DNA of 64,000 nucleotides. It comes from Lachnoclostridium sp. Marseille-P6806. GTDB lineage: Bacteria > Bacillota > Clostridia > Lachnospirales > Lachnospiraceae. The notes under the pieces are model-generated. The model made no database searches, was not told the DNA's origin, and was given only the letters and a program-made list of their open reading frames with translations. The DNA is taken from NCBI RefSeq assembly GCF_900625025.1, contig NZ_LR130574.1:1-64000 (forward strand), given 5' to 3'. Below are positions 61,581 through 64,000 of the stretch, one piece after another (the stretch's first letter is position 1; every line of letters starts with the position of its first letter). The position numbers were made by a program, and so were the translations under genes.

Positions 61581-63368
61581 ATGAAACACGATACCCCCGC
61601 AATACCAAAACCGCATCGCAGCAGCATGCTGCTTATCCTGTGCTCCGCCCTCGCCATGCTCTTTCTTCTTCAGTGCATACAGACGCTCCCCGACGTAAGC
61701 CGCCCGGACTATCAGTCCGTGGATAATGTGATCACGGTCGACGTTCTGCGCCGGGGCGGCGTGACCGAGCACTATGACGGCGCCGATTTTGCGCCGGCCG
61801 GGAAAGAGGAGACGGTCGTCGTCAATCTCTCCCTCCCCGAGGAACGCCGCATCGCGGACGCCTCTCTCTGCTTTTACTGGTACAACGCGACCTGCACCGT
61901 TTCCCATGATAAAAAGATCATCTATTCCTACGGCAACAAGCGCTACGAGCGGCAGATTCCGCTGGGGAATCTCCTGTTCACCGTACCGATCCCGGAGAAT
62001 GCGTGGGGCGATACGCTGCAGATCACGCTCGCGCAGCGGGAGGGAAGCAGCCTCTCCAATGTTCATTCCATGCGCATCATGCCGACCGTCGGCGTCCGGC
62101 GCTATCCTCTGATCCGGCACGGCCTCGAGTTCTTCTCTTTTCTCACGCTCGGCGTCAACGCGGCGTTTCTCTTGCTTATTCTCCTGTTGCTCCGCAGACA
62201 TCTGCGCGTCATGCCGCTGTTTTGCCTCTGCCTGTATACGATTGCCTCTTCCGTCTGGATGTTCGGGTACCTCCGCCTCTTTTATGTCTTCACCAGCAAC
62301 ACGGCGTTTGCGGCCAATATCGAATACATCACCATTTTTCTGGTTCCCATCTCTCTTTCCATGCTGATCAAGGAGCAGAGCGTCGGAAGCCGCGTACAGG
62401 CCGCCTCCTCGATTTTCGGCGGAGGCTTTATCGTTCTGTTTATTTTCGCAGTGTTGAACCGCGCCGCGACGGGGATGCACCTGCTGGTGTTCTCCCCGCT
62501 CATCGGTCTGTTCATGGCCCTCTATCTGATTGTCTGCGCCGTGCTTCTCCACCTGCTTCCCAAGGCGGAGCGCAACGAAGAAAATTCTCTGCTTCGTTCT
62601 GCGCTGACGATCGCTTCTGTCCTGTCCGTGCTTGAGCTTGCGCGGAATGCGCTGAGCCAGTACGCTCTTCTGCCGCCGTTCCTCAGCAGTCTTCTCTCCC
62701 GCAGCACCTTTCTCCCTGTCGCGGTACTGTCGCTCCTTTACTCATTCGGCCTGATTGAATTCATGCGCCAGCGCCGGGAGCAGCAGTCGGTCAGAAACCG
62801 CAAGCGACTCGATCTCGTCGCCTATCATGACGCTCTTACCTGCATTCCGAACCGCCAGTTCGCTCTGAAAGAATTTCATCTTCTGGAAAAATCCCGCATC
62901 CCGGAATTCTGCGTCTTTTTTTTCGACGCGGACGGCCTGAAACGGGCCAATGATCTCTACGGGCACGAGGCCGGAGACATTCTTCTTAGGGAAACCGCAT
63001 CCTGCATAAAGTCTGCCTTTGAACGCCCGGACAGCTTCTATGCCCGCTGGGGCGGCGACGAATTCATCGCCTGCATCCGTGGCGACGCGGAGCCGGACGC
63101 CGTCATGCACAGCTTTTACACGGCTATCGAGAAGACGAACGCCAAAAACCTGTTGCCTTTTCCGATCTCCGTCTCCTGCGGCTTCTGTCAGAGCACCCTG
63201 TCGGCGCCTTTCCGCCCGACCGAAGCCATCGAAGAGGCCGACCGGAGAATGTATGCCAGCAAGCAGCAGCGCAAGGCGGCCGCACGCGAACGCGCACTCA
63301 CGCAAGAAGCTCCGCAAGCTCAAGAATCAGGCGCTTGCTCTTCTTCCAGCCAAGACAAGGATCCGTAA
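61581..63368 (+). CDS. Membrane GGDEF protein with 7TMR-DISM-like sensor, copy 2
   Basis: 595 residues, same architecture as the preceding gene: helix (LLILCSALAMLFLLQCIQTL), outside beta domain (SLCFYWYNATCTVSHDKKII; LLFTVPIPENAWGDTL), seven membrane helices, GGDEF with YARWGGDEFIACI. I-site also absent (ERPDSFYARW). The two share about the same motifs (FFDADxLKxANDxYGH, EEADRRMY) and lie 18 bases apart, so they arose by tandem duplication and are co-transcribed. The extracellular domains differ more than the GGDEF parts, suggesting different ligands. Its 3' end overlaps the convergent aroF-like gene by 71 bases. Confidence 0.88.
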   Translation: MKHDTPAIPKPHRSSMLLILCSALAMLFLLQCIQTLPDVSRPDYQSVDNVITVDVLRRGGVTEHYDGADFAPAGKEETVVVNLSLPEERRIADASLCFYWYNATCTVSHDKKIIYSYGNKRYERQIPLGNLLFTVPIPENAWGDTLQITLAQREGSSLSNVHSMRIMPTVGVRRYPLIRHGLEFFSFLTLGVNAAFLLLILLLLRRHLRVMPLFCLCLYTIASSVWMFGYLRLFYVFTSNTAFAANIEYITIFLVPISLSMLIKEQSVGSRVQAASSIFGGGFIVLFIFAVLNRAATGMHLLVFSPLIGLFMALYLIVCAVLLHLLPKAERNEENSLLRSALTIASVLSVLELARNALSQYALLPPFLSSLLSRSTFLPVAVLSLLYSFGLIEFMRQRREQQSVRNRKRLDLVAYHDALTCIPNRQFALKEFHLLEKSRIPEFCVFFFDADGLKRANDLYGHEAGDILLRETASCIKSAFERPDSFYARWGGDEFIACIRGDAEPDAVMHSFYTAIEKTNAKNLLPFPISVSCGFCQSTLSAPFRPTEAIEEADRRMYASKQQRKAAARERALTQEAPQAQESGACSSSSQDKDP

Positions 63369-64000
63369 TGGACCTGCCGTAGACACCCTCTCCGATTTTC
63401 TGCGCCCCGTCCTCGAGATAGCTCTCGATCATAAGGCCTTTCACAAGGTGCCGGATATCCTCCGACACCCGCATGCTGTGGAGGACATCCTTGGCGATGC
63501 GGATCTGCTCCATGTACTGCTTGCCGGAGTTGGAATGATTCGTGTCGACGATAACCGCCGGATTGACCAGCCTCAGCTTCGCGTATTCTTTTTGAAGCCC
63601 CCGCAGGTCCTCGTAATGATAATTGGAGATGCTGTTGCCGAACCGGTCCGAATGCCCGCGCAGAATGGCATGCGCGAGAGGGTTGCCCTCCGTCTGTACC
63701 TCCCAGCCGCGATACAGAAACTTCTGGGGGCTCTGCGCCGCGGTCACGGCGTTCATCATAACCGAAATGTCGCCGCTCGTCGGATTTTTCATCCCTGCGG
63801 GAATCCCGATTCCGCTGGCTACAATCCGGTGCTGCTGATCCTCGACCGAGCGCGCACCGACCGCCACATAGCTCAGAAGGTCCGAAAGATAGCGGTGATT
63901 TTCCGGATAGAGCATCTCCTCCGCCGTGGAAAATCCGGTCTCCCGGAGCACGCGGGTATGCAGCTCACGGATTGCTATGATCCCGGCGAGCATGTCCTCC
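63298..64000 (-). CDS. 3-deoxy-7-phosphoheptulonate synthase (class I), partial
   Basis: The C-terminal 233 or so codons; the frame is open to the window edge. AVGARSVEDQQHRIVASGIG and PAGMKNPTSGDISVMMNAVT are the AroF/G/H substrate-binding parts; VDTNHSNSGKQYMEQ and IESYLEDGAQKIGEG give metal ligands (His, Glu); SITDPCLGWKKSKRLI holds the Asp ligand. The enzyme starts the shikimate pathway from PEP and erythrose 4-phosphate. The regulatory type (Phe, Tyr or Trp sensitive) cannot be told without the N-terminus. Tail-to-tail overlap of 71 bases with the GGDEF gene. Confidence 0.93.
   Translation of the reverse strand, partial: EDMLAGIIAIRELHTRVLRETGFSTAEEMLYPENHRYLSDLLSYVAVGARSVEDQQHRIVASGIGIPAGMKNPTSGDISVMMNAVTAAQSPQKFLYRGWEVQTEGNPLAHAILRGHSDRFGNSISNYHYEDLRGLQKEYAKLRLVNPAVIVDTNHSNSGKQYMEQIRIAKDVLHSMRVSEDIRHLVKGLMIESYLEDGAQKIGEGVYGRSITDPCLGWKKSKRLILELAELLA

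Overview
The window is a high-GC, low-intergenic Gram-positive chromosome segment, most like a Lachnospiraceae (class Clostridia) genome. Reasons: strong AGGAGG-type ribosome sites, RepA_N/ParA/ParB conjugative-element genes of Firmicutes type, the two-subunit PyrK/PyrD dihydroorotate dehydrogenase B, a class M sirtuin with a zinc macrodomain, an ACGX-repeat peptide system, and NlpC/P60, GreA and LysS sequences of clostridial character. No rRNA, tRNA or CRISPR array was seen.

Region 1 (1-3.3 kb) is the edge of an integrated plasmid-like or conjugative element: RepA_N initiator, ParB, ParA and a small protein, ending beside the 3' end of lysS. Region 2 (3.4-5.8 kb) is core: greA and lysS behind a consensus promoter. 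Region 3 (5.8-20.5 kb) is a decayed accessory zone: an IS30 transposase pseudogene, a tannase-like esterase with a truncated GPH sugar transporter, a gutted GHKL kinase, an intact ArsR plus four-domain CoA-disulfide-reductase-like sulfur protein, scraps of a MacAB-type efflux operon and kinase, a Phd/ParE toxin-antitoxin pair, a broken cas3, an aminoglycoside adenylyltransferase fragment and a Fic protein. Many of these genes keep both ends but have lost the middle.

Region 4 (21-30.7 kb) is a second accessory block ending at the 3' end of guaA. It carries, on the minus strand, an ACGX-repeat peptide precursor with its radical SAM/SPASM maturase, a PNPOx-ferredoxin protein, an MDR dehydrogenase and nitroreductase remnants; then DUF1848, a zinc macrodomain and a class M sirtuin. 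A divergent HxlR regulator has a consensus promoter and a 26-bp perfect palindrome. A RepA-Mob chimera lies at the right edge. Near-identical 21-bp paired repeats at 21.1 and 30.6 kb may be recombinase sites.

Region 5 (30.7-64 kb) is mostly core and almost all on the minus strand: guaA, dgt, an NlpC/P60 hydrolase, asnS, a trigger-factor-like lipoprotein, a diguanylate cyclase, an operon plsC-pyrK-pyrD-ispE-gntR-DUF1934 with a GntR-type palindrome at its head, divergent pyrC, then ddl-murF, an aconitase-family hydratase, glycogen phosphorylase, ileS, a protein fusing SseB, half a macrodomain and an ADP-ribosylglycohydrolase-like domain without its metal ligands, two paralogous membrane GGDEF proteins in tandem, and the 3' part of a DAHP synthase gene.

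The most interesting items are the ACGX peptide cluster, the sirtuin-macrodomain module with altered key residues, the SseB/macro/pseudo-ARH fusion, a 25-bp palindromic repeat found three times, and the pattern of gene-internal deletions in the accessory zone.
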